Assembly: GCA_021018995.1 (NCBI GenBank) | Contig: CM037588.1 | Span: forward strand, 84,045,765-84,109,764 | Direction: 5' to 3' | Source: Chloranthus sessilifolius | Lineage: Eukaryota; Streptophyta; Magnoliopsida; Chloranthales; Chloranthaceae | DNA length: 64,000 nt | Part shown: positions 1 through 12,105 of the stretch, piece by piece | How the letters are laid out: each line of letters begins with the position of its first letter | Position numbering within the stretch: the stretch's first letter is position 1 | Program-made: the position numbers and the translations under genes | Notes under the pieces: model-generated | Told to the model about the DNA's origin: nothing | Seen by the model: the letters and a program-made list of their open reading frames with translations, nothing else | The model's database searches: none

Positions 1-220
1 TTCAAGGCTACATTTTGCACCTAGTCTGAGTTGATTTTGTGTCATGCATAGCATGATCTGAGAAACCCTAGTCTTCTATTGGTAAATTCTTCAGCTTCTC
101 TTTGTGATTTCAAAGCTTGGCATTTCAATCTTTAGTTTGTCTGGGTCATTTCATCATTCAAGAGGTCTTTGTGGTAATTGTTATTGAATTAGTGGTAATT
201 GATAATGTATTGATTGAGTA

Positions 221-2877
221 ATGGTTGGTCAAGAGGACACCTTGGCTAATCATTTCAATGTGCCTTCTAAACCTGCCACCAAAGCCACTAGAAAGTCCAG
301 TAGGCAAACTACAAGCCTAAGGAACCCCACCTGTAAAAAGGAAGCTTGTCATGGATGTAGCTGAGAAAACTATCAAAACCAAGAAGGCCAAGAAATCTAA
401 GAAGGCCCAAATTAGTGAAGACATTGTGGAGGATACCCCTGAGACACTACCTAACCTTGTGCCTTAAATTTCTGAAGTTGAGCCGAACCATGAATTAGAG
501 CCTTAAGTCCCATTGCTCAGATCCACACCCAATGAATTTGTGGATGCATTAGATCTGATCCCAGAGACTGTTGTTGACACCCCCTATTTCTCTAAGGTAG
601 AGGAGTGTTAGGGCACTTTAAATTATTTGGTGAAGGCAAGCCTGACACCCATGATGAAAAATCCTACCCAAGGCAGGTTAAGTTGTGGTATCAGAATCTC
701 AGGAAATAGACCAAGCAAGATTCAATTAAGCCTTGCCTTGTCATTCTAATTGATCATATGAAGTTGGTGGTGGACTACAGAGATATAGGGATAGCATTGG
801 GGGTCCCTTCTATTTTTTATCTAGTTTATGACCTGGTTGCACCTGAGAATGCCTCTTTCAAATCAATGGCCCGACACCTCACTCAAGGCATTGTGGGGAC
901 TGGGGAGTCAATAATGAGGAGAGATCTCTAGCCTAACATGCATTTCTTTGATGCAATTTTAAGGAAGAATATCTATGTGAGTGGGCACCAACAAGAGAGG
1001 AGAGTGCTAATAGTGGATGTCCTATATTTCTTCTCTAAGGGCCAATTCATAAATGCTGCTCATTTGGTATTTGAGGCCATGGTGGATGTGAATGACAAGT
1101 GTCAGAAGGCTCAATCCCTACCTGGGCTCCCTTACAACAGGCTCATCACTGCCCTGCTCAAGAGAAAAGAATTTGTTTTCAAAGAGGGGGAGGAAGTGGA
1201 GAAGGTGACCCCTAAAGTATTTGGGAAGAGGGCCTGGTCTGCCAGTAAGACTCTCATTGGGAAGAGCAAGAGTAAATCTGCTGAGAGTCCTGAAAGGAAG
1301 GCACCTCAAGTGGCCAACTCTGCAGCTACTCCCTTGATTCCCTAAGCACCTGCAGTCATTCCCTCCATTCCAGCTGAGATCCCTAGTTTCTCCATCCCAT
1401 CAGCCTCTCTACCACCCACCTCATTTTCCCTACCTTCCATTCCAATCTCCATACCTCCCAGCACCTCAGCCTCCTTGTCTACCATCACCACATCAATACC
1501 TCTATCCATCCCTTTTACCATTGACCCAATCCCTACCTTACCTTCACTCACCATCCCATCTAGCCCATCCAGATTAGCCACTCCACCTTTGAGCCCTGCA
1601 CCAGCTTCACCAGCTGGCCCACCCACTTGTTCCCCTCCATCCATTCCCTTTGACTTTGATTCCACTTTTCCCACCTCACCTTCACATACCCAAGACCAGT
1701 TGACCATTGAGGGTTTTTCATCCCTGATAATGTCCATTATGGATAATATTGGGCATGAGTACACTCCCTTACCTGACTCTCCGCAACCCACCCACTCATC
1801 CACCCCACCTTTTACCCATACCCACACTTTCCCATTTCCACAAATTCCACCAATCCAACCCACAGCCCTTGTCACACCGAACACTTTACCTTATATCCTA
1901 AACCTTTTACTTTCACTTCAATACCAAGTGATGACCAATATCCAAACCCAATCATCAATGGAGGCCACACTCAAAGCCATGAACTCCACCCTCCAAAACC
2001 AAGCCTCCATTCCTTCCACTGTGTTAGCCATAAATTCCACTTTACAAATTTTAACCCAACCATCCAAACAGCCTGATATCCCTTCACCCACCCACATCAC
2101 CACTACCCCACCTTCTCCACACCCCTTAATCTCAGCTGACCCTTCCCCAAAAATTCCTCTCCCTACCTTTACCAATAAATCCACTCAAACTGACCTTCCA
2201 CCTGAGGTTGAATCTTCCTAGCCCATTCTCTCTACTTCTACCCCACCCATGTCATCATCCATTCCCCCTCCATAACTGAATTACCCTACTTTCCTTGTTG
2301 ATCAATCCATCTTACCTACTTCTACTAACCCCATGCCTCCTTACTGTACACTCCTCAAGGCCATGCAAGCCAATGCCTATATTAAGAGAAATGTCCTTCG
2401 AGGCATGACTGACCTGCGATTCACTATGAGGCAACCTCTTCTTGATCACATCAAACTCCTACAAGTGACTTACAAGCTAGAGTTGAGGGCCAGGAGGATG
2501 TGATAAAGGCCCTGCAGGCACAGGTGAGGGTAACATGGGACAAAGTTCAGGAGTATGGGCTGACTATTGCAGCCATGCAGAAAGACTTAATTGCAAAGAC
2601 TGACAGGGAGTTAGTTACGGCTCTCTCAAAAGAATTAAACCCTGATGCACCTCCCTTGGAAACAGCCCCTCCACCAAAGGAGCCTAGCAAAGTCAAGACT
2701 GACATCAAATTCAAGGAGCCCCCTTCCAAGCCAAAGCCACCCCCTCCAAAGAAAACCACATCTAGGACTAGAAAACCTTCCTCCACAAGCTCTCAGTCCG
2801 CTGCCACTGCTAAGAAGATAGAAAGGGGTAAAGGACTCAAAGATCCACCTGAGGTTACAAAGGAGTCAGATGATTAG
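221..2877 (+). pseudogene. Env-like accessory ORF of Athila element A (broken)
   Basis: This is the degenerate copy of the accessory protein found downstream of pol in Athila-type elements; its core resembles what databases call 'putative plant transposon protein'. An ATG at 221 starts a Lys-rich basic leader. A conserved globular part is readable at 938-1345 (frame 2), with blocks such as FDAILRKNIYVSGH and FEAMVDVNDK. It aligns with 13408-13845 in element B. Next come a Pro/Ser/Thr-rich low-complexity region (1475-2221) and a basic Pro/Lys-rich tail (2500-2877, another frame). Stops occur near 362 and at 1343 and 2219, and frames change between blocks. The function is unknown; the env-like label rests on position only. 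Confidence 0.7.
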
Positions 2878-4781
2878 AGTTGTACAGTTAGGATATTTGT
2901 GCATATTCTCTTGTAGAGCACTTTCCTTAACATTCTGCATATTTTGGTGTTCATACAGGAATTTTGCTTTAGTCTATTTAGTGTGATTTTCTTGTCCTCA
3001 CTTTCGTGTATTAATGTCCTTTGTTTAGTTGAAGTGTAGTGTTTATTTTTCTTTTCTTGTTTCTCTGTATATATATTTTTTCTCTTGCTACACATTTCCC
3101 TATCTTCCAAGCTGTGAGGACACTGCTCCTCATAAGTTTGGGGGTGTGGCAGCTTGCTAATGAGTAGTTAATGGTAGTGCAGCAAGGTCTTAACAGAAAT
3201 TGAGAAAATAAAATAATTTCACACCTGATATTTTATATAGAGGAAATTAAAAACTTTTTAAAACTGGAACATGTTATAGCTCTAACACTTTCATGAAGCA
3301 AATATCAGGTATTTCTTCTAAAATGAGTGCTTAGTGAACTTAAGAAGAGAGGAGATTGTGAGGATATGCCCCAGAAATCTGATGATAGGCCATACCCAGT
3401 GAGATTTGGGCCTAAATTTTTTTTTCTTTGAAGAGTGTTTGGCAATTTTTTCTGCTCTAAGGACTGATTGGATCTAGTTCTGCTCACTAGAAGTTAGGCA
3501 AATCCAAGTTGAAAAAGCTTGACAACACTCATGACATTGAGGATATGAAGTAAGGCCATCCCTTGGACAGTTTGAGCCTAAAGTTCCTTATCCTTTGAAC
3601 TGCCCTTGACACACACCATTTGAGCCGTAAAAATCCATGCTTTCTTTGACAAAAACTAGAGTACTTGAACCTAAACCTCAGTGACTTTATTCAGCCTGAC
3701 CCTCACTCTGAGATTTCCGAAGGTAAAGGAGAAGAAGTTGTAGAAGGTGGAGCTGGTTCAATATTTTGTGGAAGAAGAAGAAAGCACATTTGAAGGAAAT
3801 TGTGTATCAGAAGTACAATTGTGGCATTCCAGCCCATAAAAAGAAAAGTGTGGAAAAATACAAAAAGCATACAAAAAAAAAAGAGAAGAAAAGAAAAATA
3901 GAAAAGAAAAACAAATATAAAAGAGAACTCATTTCATTAGATATTTTGAAAAAGACGATTAGAAACTGATCACTTCAAATCTAAAAATTCAAGAAAGAAG
4001 ATGGAACTATGCTGAGATGAAGAAGGTGAAGTCATGAATCACCTCCTTACCTTGATGATTTCTCATTTTAAAATCCTAATCCACCCTTTTATTCTTTATA
4101 AACTTCACTCATAAGCCACATTACAATCCAATAAAAAGTCCTTATTGATCTGAATTTTGATTGAGCGGTCATGTGGAGATAGGAATTTGTTGATCTATGG
4201 TTAAAAGAGTTAGAAAATTTTAGAAATTGGAGCAATGCCTATGCTCATGCTTGCAGTTCTATTTGAGGACTGTAACTGCTCTTGAGCGGTGTGAATTGCT
4301 ACACCCTTCTACTTGCATTAAGAGTGACAGCCCTAGTAAGCTTTGGGTCTGGAATTAGGATTGATGGGGGCATTATCAAAAAATGATTCTCAATTTGAGG
4401 GTAAGCTCTGCATTAATTTTCATACAAAATGCCTTGACATGAGCTAATTGACGATGAAGGAATTATAGCAGAACTTTAGTTTTAAATTGTCATATTTTTG
4501 CTGAGAATCCTCTGAAACTAAATGGACAAGGTGTTGAATAAATTTTTTACTACTTAAATTTTGTTTAACATGTTGCACTAATATTAACTGAATCATTGGA
4601 GAAGTTTGTGGGTAACTTCACTGTAAATCCTCAGGAGACTACACTCCTCCACTAGGGATCACCTACGAGTTTAAAAGGCTTGATGCATATGCTAAATGCA
4701 TTTGTGTTCCCTACAAAAGTGGCACTTTTATTTTCAATAGTTGTTTTTACTATCTCCTTTGCTCAGGGACTAGCAAAGCTT
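2878..4781 (+). other. Non-coding 3' region of Athila A with an extra PPT-like motif
   Basis: There is no convincing ORF. A purine tract with AAGTTTGGGGGTGTG lies at 3134-3148, just after the accessory ORF, and repeats the true PPT seen at 4782. The rest is A/T-rich and contains an A/G-rich block at 3760-3965. The parallel region of element B (15269-16983) shares phrases such as TTCATGAAG and a 'CACTCCTCCACTAGGGATCA' block near 4645 and 16852. Confidence 0.65.
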
Positions 4782-4794
4782 AAGTTTGGGGGTG
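4782..4794 (+). other. Polypurine tract of Athila A
   Basis: AAGTTTGGGGGTG lies directly upstream of the LTR start TGTTAAGCAG. The same arrangement occurs at 16984-16996, 23673-23684 and, on the minus strand, 10705-10717. It would prime plus-strand DNA synthesis during reverse transcription. Confidence 0.75.
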
Positions 4795-5049
4795 TGTTAA
4801 GCAGTGACAAATACCATTTTTCACCTCCTAACCTGACCTTTGGTGGACACTTGAGCTAACTAATAAGGTGTTTTAAGTGTGTTTTGTAGATAAGCAATAA
4901 ATTACAGCTTAGTGCAGATATTTAGTTAAAAGAGCCCAAGAAGCATTGTGTTACCCAATTGGAAAGGCCTAAGACCAAGTCCAGCTACAAGGAATAAAGG
5001 TTGAACCTGCCAAGAGGTGCTGAGTGTTTAACAAATGAGGAACAACACA

Positions 5050-5720
5050 CCCAAGATGTGTGCTAGCTGCAGAAGTACAAGACAGAACCTATCGAGAAGT
5101 TAAGTCCAGCTATCAAGAGGTTCTAATGATCGAAAACAAGCAGTCGAGAGGTTAAACATGTGTATAACAAGCTGTCAGGAGGTACTGAGCTGAAAAGATG
5201 AAGATCTCGAGAGGTTCCAGCACCTACCGAGAGGTTGGAAGCACAAACGTGGATCATGTCGAAGAGGATACTTCAAGGTACAGATGAAGTCGAGAGATTT
5301 CAGATACTTATCACAAGGTTCAACTGAACCTATCGAGCAGTGCAAGATAACTTGTCGATAACTTACCTGAAGCAATATTCATTCTCGCGAAGATTGAGCC
5401 AACCTGTCGAGCACTTCACTGGAGAATGTATAACAAGTCGACAGGTTGATCATAACCTGTCGACAGGATGAATGAAGAATTGAACAGAACGGTGAATGAG
5501 CTTCCCATCCTGTCGACAAGCAATCAATCCTATCAACAAATTCAAATCAACATCTCGAGATGTCCTCCCAAGCTGTCGACAGGATCTTCATCAACCTATC
5601 GAAATGCTGCCAAACCTGTCGACTAGCTACTTTAATCCGATCGAGAAGTCTCAGAAGCTGTCGACAGCTACTACAACCTGTCGATGTGCACACAAAGAAA
5701 ATTCAGATCCCGCCGAGAGG
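5050..5720 (+). repeat. CG-centred motif cluster in LTR A U3
   Basis: More than 20 degenerate units of about 25-35 bp are built around TATCGAGAGGTT or the palindrome CCTGTCGACAGG. The clearest palindromic units lie between 5405 and 5700. Spacing is irregular, so this is not a simple satellite. It lies upstream of the TATA box at 6018. Confidence 0.75.
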
Positions 5721-6017
5721 ATCCCTGAACTTCTCGATAATCAAATTGGAAAATTCTCAGCTTTCTTTCTTCAGCAACTGCCAACTCCAGAGTTCTGTGC
5801 ATGAGTTCCAAAGCATGTCAACGACTCCTGGGGGTATTTTTGGTACTCAACTACACATGATTGGAAACCCTAACTGCGTCACCTATTCCCGCCAGTTGAG
5901 AACCAATGAGTGAAAAGCTTCTAGAAGAGATATCGGCCACATCAGTAGCCCAACATAACAAAATTATTCCCTTGCGCTCTGATTGGCTAAAATGGATCTG
6001 AGGAGAACGAAGGAGAG

Positions 6018-6025
6018 TATAAAAG
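6018..6025 (+). promoter_or_regulatory. TATA box of LTR A
   Basis: TATAAAAG is in the expected place in the LTR, downstream of the motif cluster. Transcription would start about 30 bp later. Confidence 0.5.
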
Positions 6026-6419
6026 CTTGAAGAAAATATAGAACTACCATCCAGAATTTGAGAGAACCAGAGCATAGTGCGAGATCCATATTTTCCTCCA
6101 AATTCTTCCTCCTTCTTCCTCCTCCCATTCTCAATTTAGCCAATCATAAGTAGCTAAACTCTTTTCAATAGTTAGGGTGAGGTCTTAAGCTATAAATTAA
6201 GAGATTTAAAGGCTTGTCAGAGACTGTTTATTGCATAGATTGCTGATCTTGGCACAATAATATTGTAAGATTGTAATATAATTATGGTTTTTAAAGGTTA
6301 TTTTAATCTATATTTCGCTTCTTCATATTTAATTTCCCTGAATTGGATACTCCTATGGATGCCAGCAAGAAATGGGGAGGTGGTAACCTGGCATCTATAG
6401 CATCTGAAATGGCTTTCTT

Positions 6420-6690
6420 GTTCCAATTAAGATCAATAGATTGGACCAATCTTGGGGATGAACTGTATCCAGTAGAAGGATAGATCATAAACTTAGGACT
6501 GTATCCAGTAGAAGGGCAGAGCCTAACCTAAGGATTGCCTTGATCCATTGGTGGAGATTGGATTCTTATACCTCACCTCTACCAGGAATGAACTGTATCC
6601 AGTAGAAGGATAGATTATAAACTTAGGACTGTTTCAAGTAGAAGGGCAGATCCTAACCTTAGGATTGCTTTGATCCATTAGTAGATTCGG
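6420..6690 (+). repeat. Tandem duplication inside LTR A
   Basis: A block with ACTGTATCCAGTAGAAGG, TAGATYATAAACTTAGGACTG and CTTAGGATTGCYTTGATCCA occurs twice, about 130 bp apart. It contains a shorter internal repeat of the CAGTAGAAGG phrase. Similar doubled blocks occur at the same relative place in the LTRs at 8226-10704 and 29464-31490. Confidence 0.7.
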
Positions 6691-7149
6691 GGGAACCTGG
6701 GAACCTTGGAGCTAGAAAAGAGGAATGTTGCAAATCAGTTCTTTGCATTGCCTTTGAGTCCTTTGATTTTTAGTGAGAGACCAATATTCCTAGCTGTTGT
6801 TCTCACCCTTATGATTTTTCATCTCTTCTATATCTCCCCTTATCTCTGGGTTTGATTAGCTCTGGATCAATAGCATTTCTCATTTATAGTTTGAAGTTAA
6901 AGTGATAAAACCATAAAACCTCTCCTCTTTCCTGCTTTAGTTTAGTTTAAATTAGCATAGAGTGCTAGATCTACCATAGATCTGGAGATTTACCATCCTT
7001 TAGAACACATTTTACTATGGCCATACCCTTACTTACCTTTTAAAACTTGCTACAACAACCCTGATTCTTGCAGAACAGGCTGCTTGCCTTGACTCAATAT
7101 TGTTGTAATTTATGCAGTTAATCTATTATTTTAATCATATAATAATCGC

Positions 7150-8225
7150 TAAGGCAGGCAGTACAATAGCGGTCACGGTTGAAATGGTACCCTCTTTCCT
7201 CAGTTCTGGGCACTCCCGGATCATATGGCCCATCTTTCCATATTTAAGGCAACCCTCGGTGCCCCGTCTGCATTCTGAAGTCTTATGAGATTTGCCACAA
7301 CGGCCACACGTAAACTGGGGACTTGAACATGCTACTCGCGAGAACCCCTAAGTAACTGATGCTCTCGACGTCTGAATCTGAGCAGGGCCTTCAATATGGA
7401 AACGCCTCACAGGAGTAGATACTGGCGGCCTGGATTAATTTTGGTAGGCAGGTTTTCTTGAAACTGGAGCTGGTGGTGTGAACCTTGGCTTTTTATTCCC
7501 CGAGTCATAGTCACTTGCTCTACCTTGACCCGACTTGTTCTTGTTTTGTTGATCCTGCCTCTTATACATATTATTTATATCCCACTCTGCTACAATTGCC
7601 TTACCTATCACTTCAGCGTAGGTCTCGTGTTCCAACACCGAAAATCTATCTCGTACAATCGGCCTTAGGCCTTCTTCAAATTTGCTGGCCTTCATCTCTT
7701 TTGTGGTCACTAGTTCCGTTGTAAATCTCAATAATCTCGTAAACTCATTACCATACTCCCATACGGTCATATTTCCTGGCTCTAAATTTGCAAAGTCTTT
7801 CTTTAGCTGATTCCTCACTTGCATGGGGAAATATTCTTTGTTAAACGCTTGAACAAACTCCGCCCAAGTCCATAGGCCATGAGGATTTTCAGCCTCTCTT
7901 TCTCAATACCGATTTCCACCACGGATCGGCATCACCCTCAAGTTGGAAGGAAGCCCAACCAACTTTCTCATCCTCTGTACTATGGAGTCTTTGTAGAAGT
8001 TTCTGAACCTGGTTTAACCATTTTTTTGCTACTAACAGATCCGTCTGTCCATAGAAACTAGGAGGTCTCAAACTCCTAAAGTCCACAAATGATGAGGGTA
8101 ATAGCAATGGAGGAGATGGTGGTGGTGGCTGTTGATGGTTCACGTTATTGGCAGCCAGTAAGGCCATCTGCTCAGCCAATAGTACAGTCTGTTAAGTCTG
8201 TTGGGCCATGGCAGTGGCCACTACC
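7150..8225 (-). pseudogene. Gag fragment of a chromovirus-like Ty3/gypsy element (copy 1)
   Basis: Reading right to left: an N-terminal Ala/Gln/Pro-rich part (AEQMALLAANN, then a proline run), the retrotransposon gag fold (ADPWWKSVL, LEPGNMTVWEYGNEFTRL at 7435-7824), a basic linker, and a zinc knuckle near 7205-7250. The knuckle reads CLKYGKMGHMIREC, so the second Cys of CX2CX4HX4C is Tyr. Copy 2 at 19400-20665 is a close paralogue and starts further upstream. Copy 1 is cut at 8225 by the LTR at 8226 within the gag N-terminus, and there is a frame break near 7830-7890. A gag of this kind would coat element RNA. Confidence 0.8.
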
Positions 8226-8739
8226 TGTTGCTTTCTCCAATGTGCTTACTTTATTTGTTGGTGCTAAAAACAATTTAAAATCAAAGTAAAATAGGGGATG
8301 GAAGCAGCACAACTGAGAAATCGTAGACCTGCAAGATACAGGGTCCATTTGTAGGAAGTTTTGATAAGTAAGAGTTTTTCCCACAGGGAAAGGTGACCTA
8401 TAGCTCCAAGGGAGCCATCTCTAGTAGTCCCTCCAGATCTGACTACAGATCTGGCAGTCCTAAAAGGAGGGGAGTTTAGGGTCACTTATTCTAAGTATCC
8501 TAAGGTATCCTAATGAACTAACTACAGAAAAGGGTTGAGAAGATGGATGGAGTGAGGGAAAGTAAATATAAAAAGGGTGAGAAGTATGCTATTGGGTTCA
8601 GATCTGCTGGAATTTATGACTCAGAGCCAGATCTGCTGGTATAGAAATCCTGTCTAATGGCTACATTATCACCAAAGAGGAAAAAGAATTCAACTCATCC
8701 TTGTGCCATGATTCAATCCCTTAAGGTTATAACCTATCC

Positions 8740-9345
8740 ACTTAAATGATCACAGACTATCCCATAGGGGAGCCATACTCCAGAGATGGGTCAAAACAAG
8801 TTATTCATTGTAGGCACTACTTCATCCAGGCTACAAGCTCAAGAATCTATAGGGAATCTCAACCTCTAAAGCTCTATGTGTGGGGCTAACGCTGTAAAGG
8901 ACCATGATAGCCCAGACACATATAACCAATAAGAGAGTGAGTACCACCTTAGATCTAGATGTCCATTGCTTGAGTGGGACTACAATGGTCCAGTCACAAG
9001 CCTACAATATCCATACCCAGATCAGATCTAACATCTGATGGTGGGTCTATACTAATATAGGGGAGTCTGCCTTTGTACAATCTCCTACCAGGCTACAAGC
9101 TCAGGCTCGGAGAAGAAGGATCCATTTTGGATCGGCGGATTGGATTTACCCTAAGGCTATAACCTGTCCACTGAAATGGTCACAGACTATCCCAGAGGCT
9201 ATCCTCCTCACGGAGCCCAAAACAAAATAAGAATATTGCTGCCACCACCATGGTTCGAGGCTTCCATGGGGATTTCAGATCTAGTGGGTCCTGTGGTGGG
9301 GCTAAGGCTGTATAGGACCATGATAGCCCAGACACACAGGTCACT
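8740..9345 (-). repeat. Tandem duplication in the minus-strand LTR
   Basis: Two copies about 410 bp apart (about 8740-8960 and 9150-9345) share CACAGACTATCCCA, AGGCTACAAGCTCA (8824 and 9092) and GGACCATGATAGCCCAGACA. The core is the reverse complement of the GACCATTAAAGTGGACAG phrase duplicated in the LTR at 29464 and present once at 18317. Confidence 0.65.
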
Positions 9346-9665
9346 TGGATCTGAATGGGACCTTAGAATCAGTCCTCCATTACTTTGAATCACAGCCAAA
9401 GCAATGGCGGATCACAAGGCAGCAGCCTTGCATAGAGCAACTCACAAACATATGAATCCCATAAAAGTGCAACACCCAATCACAAATTCCATTAATCTAA
9501 ACTTAATAAGCATACAAAGGCATGGCTAGCAAGTGCTGGGCCATGGAGAGAAGAAGAAGAAAATGGAAAACTACTTACAGCTACAGAAAAATAAGACTAC
9601 AATGCCAAAAATAGAGTAAAAACTGAACTCTTTTCCGGCCTTTTTAAACCTAAACCAGGCTTAGG

Positions 9666-9673
9666 TTTATATA
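9666..9673 (-). promoter_or_regulatory. TATA box of the minus-strand LTR
   Basis: TATATAAA on the minus strand, about 1.0 kb inside the LTR and downstream (in LTR sense) of the CG-rich motif cluster at 9870-10520. Confidence 0.45.
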
Positions 9674-9869
9674 GCAATGGGTGTGGCGGCGCATTAGGGA
9701 TAGGAAACCCTAATTTTAGCGATGCCACGTGGCCTATTAATGATCCTTGGATGCCTCGGGGAACGTTCATGGAGATTTGAGCGTGGGAGTGCGTGCCCTA
9801 ATTGCTGGAAATCCCTAAAATGTCCTCTACAGAATGATGGAAGTTAGAGTTCGGAGCTTCGCCAGGTTG

Positions 9870-10520
9870 CAGTCAATTCCCAGACTTGTCGCGTGGTAGC
9901 TCTGTTCTTCACGTGGTTGAGTTTAACATTAGAACTTCAGATGTCGTGGGGCTACAGCTTCTTAATGCTTTGAGCAGTCGCGAGGTAGATAGTTAAGCTC
10001 TCGCTGGATTGGGCTTCGCGCGGTTTGACTGTCACTTATGAAAAGCGCGAGGACTGCGCGAGCATTCCATTTCACTTTGCGGGGCTAACTCTGGCTTCAC
10101 AAGGCTGCTTTCTTCCTGAACCGCATGACAGCTTCTTTTCTTGATAGATCTTCGCGAGGATCCTCGCGATAGCTTTGAGGCTTTTCTAAACTGCACGGTA
10201 AGTTTTCTTGACATTTGCACCCCGCGACTACTGTGCGATAGCTGCGCGAAGAATCTCCTGAAGCTCTCTCTCCTCGGCGGTTCTAAGTGAGCTGCGTGAG
10301 GTTGATTTCAGGTCCTCTTGAACTACGCGAGACTGCACGACCATTTACTCCTGAACTTCGCGAGAGCTGCACAAGGTTGTGCTTCTGAAGCTCTTCTGTT
10401 ACTCAACTGCGCGAGCCCTGTTGTGAAGTCTATGGAAGCTCGTGAGGACTGCGCGAAGCATAGTTTTCTGAATCCTTTGAAGCTTTTTGGAAGCTGTGCG
10501 AGGCTTATCTCAGGTCTGGA
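9870..10520 (-). repeat. CG-centred motif cluster in the minus-strand LTR
   Basis: Many degenerate units are built on TGCGCGAGG, TTCGCGAGG or CTGCGCGAAG. Examples are CGCGAGAGCTGC near 10357 and TTCGCGAGGATCCTCGCGAT near 10150. This is the most CG-rich stretch of the window. It sits between the LTR start and the TATA box, as in LTR A, but with a different core. Confidence 0.75.
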
Positions 10521-10704
10521 TTCATGGCTCATTCTTCTGAGGGACTTCTGGTGCCAATCATGGGATCCTTAACAGGATTTATGGCCTTATTGTACTGCTG
10601 TTTATTATCTACAGAAAACACTTAACAAACCTTTATTAGATGGCTAAGGGCCTAATCAAAGGCTAAGTTAAGGGGTGAAAAGTGGTACTTTTTAGGTCTT
10701 AACA

Positions 10705-10717
10705 CACCCCCAAACCT
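10705..10717 (-). other. Polypurine tract of the minus-strand Athila LTR
   Basis: The minus strand reads AGGTTTGGGGGTG directly before the LTR start at 10704, preceded by TAGCAAAGATT as in 16970-16983 (TAGCAAAGCTT). It is all that remains of this element's internal region. Confidence 0.75.
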
Positions 10718-10729
10718 AATCTTTGCTAT

Positions 10730-12105
10730 AGAATTTTAACTGCTGAGATTGATAGGCTACCTATCAATGAATCTTTCCCTGATGAGCAACTTTTTGCCAT
10801 TAGTGTACACACTCCTTGGTTTGCAAACATAGTCAAATTTTTGGCTACTGGAAGAATTCCTCAACATTGGAATAAAATGGATAAAGATCTTTTCTTCTCA
10901 AAGGTTAAACATTTCATCTGGGAAGATCCTTATCTGTTTAAGAGTTGTGCAGACCAAATAATAAGAAAATGTGTCCCTGACCAAGAATTTCATAGAATAC
11001 TTTCTATGTGTCATGAACAGGCCTGTGGAGGTTATTTTAGTGGAAACAAAACTGCTGCAAAGGTTTTGCAGTGTGGATTTTATTGGCCTACACTTTTCAA
11101 AGATGCTCTGCAGCATTGTAAGTCTTGCTAGAACTGTCAGAAATTGGGCAACATTTCCAAGAGAAACTCAATGCCTTTACAGTCTATTTTGGTAGTTGAG
11201 TTGTTTGATGTTTGGGGGATAGACTTCATGGGTCCCTTTCCTCCTTCCAATGGATATAATTTCATTTTAGTAGCTGTGGATTATGTATCCAAATGGATTG
11301 AAGCCACAGCCACTAAAACAAACGATCACAAAGTGGTTCTTAAATTTCTTAAGGATCACATTTTTTCCAGGTTTGGTTTTCCCAGAGCCATTATCAGTGA
11401 TGGGGGAAGCCATTTTTGTAATAAACATTTTGAAACTTTATTGAAAAAATACTCTGTGACTCATAGAGTAGCCACTCCATATCATCCACAAACCATTAGA
11501 TAAGTGGAGATTTCCAATAGAGAAATCAAACATATTTTGGAAAAGACTGTGAAGAAGGACAGAAAGGATTGGTCTTTTAAGCTGAATGATGCATTGTGGG
11601 CATACAGGACAGCCTATAAAACCCCAATTGGCATGTCCCCATTTAGGTTGGTCTATGGCAAAGCATGCCATTTACCAGTAGAGTTAGAATATAAAGCCTT
11701 TTGGGCCATTAAAACATTGAACATGGATCTAACTCTCACGGTAATCACAGGAAACTGCAACTTGCTGAGTTGGAGGAGCTGAGAATGGATGCATACACAA
11801 ATTCAAGATTTTACAAAGAGAAAGTCAAAACTTTCCATGATAAAAATTTATTGAGAAAAGAGTTCACAGCTGGCTCTAATGTATGGTTATTTAACTCAAA
11901 ACTCAAGTTTTTTCCAGGAAAGCTGAGATCCAGATGGGAAGGGCCATACACTGTCATTCAGGCAGCTCCTTCGGGAGCTGTTGACATCCTTGATCCAAGT
12001 AATGGAAGAATCTCGAAAGTAAATGGTCAGAGGCTCAAACCATGCATTGAAAATACTCAGGAGCCTGTGCTGCCCATCTGTCATCACGAACCTCCAAAAA
12101 TCTGA
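10730..12105 (+). pseudogene. Athila-type integrase (3' end of pol), broken
   Basis: The protein region that inserts element cDNA into chromosomes. From the left: the end of the RNase H/connection region (TPWFANIVKFLATG), the zinc-binding domain (CHEQACGGYF..CKSC..NCQ, second His of HHCC replaced by Tyr), and the rve core with its three acidic residues. These are Asp in GIDFMGPFP, Asp in ISDGGSHF and Glu in [11 protein letters not shown]-terminal domain follows (FPGKLRSRWEGPYTV). Stops fall at 11129-11131 (TAG) and 11501-11503 (TAA), the latter just before the catalytic Glu block. A frame change near 11740-11770 separates the last part. It could not act as it stands. Confidence 0.88.

Larger units (their letters stand above)
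1..7143 (+). mobile_element. Athila-type Ty3/gypsy element A, 3' part
   Basis: This is the downstream part of an LTR retrotransposon: env-like accessory ORF, 3' UTR, polypurine tract and 3' LTR. Order and sequence parallel element B at 10730-18865, which retains an integrase of Athila type, so the lineage is inferred from B. Gag, protease, RT and the 5' LTR lie outside the window or are lost. The right end is uncertain: the LTR sequence fades near 7143, where a minus-strand gag fragment begins. The coding part has several stops and frameshifts, so the element is dead. Confidence 0.8.
4795..7143 (+). repeat. 3' LTR of Athila A
   Basis: The LTR begins TGTTAAGCAGTGACAA right after the PPT. The first 60 bases resemble the LTR starts at 16997 and 29464 (shared block ATACCATTTTTCACC). 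A TATA box at 6018 marks the likely U3/R border. The body carries a CG-centred motif cluster (5050-5720) and a tandem duplication (6420-6690). The terminal CA could not be fixed; the boundary with the minus-strand gag fragment is near 7143. Confidence 0.75.
8226..10704 (-). repeat. Athila-type LTR, minus strand, inserted in gag copy 1
   Basis: On the minus strand it starts TGTTAAGACC at 10704 and ends GAAAGCAACA at 8226, with TG..CA borders. The first bases resemble the starts of LTRs A and B (ACCACTTTTCACCCCTTAAC), and the end resembles that of LTR B (AGCACA..GAAGCAACA). A PPT follows on its internal side at 10705-10717, so it is a 3' LTR. The internal region that should lie to the right is missing. 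Plus-strand pol of another element starts about 13 bp later. Confidence 0.8.

Noticed and set aside
1342..1884. 180-codon minus-strand ORF rich in Gly/Val/Met
   Set aside because: It is the antisense shadow of the Pro/Ser/Thr-rich stretch of the env-like ORF; composition mirrors the low-complexity repeat and no domain is seen.
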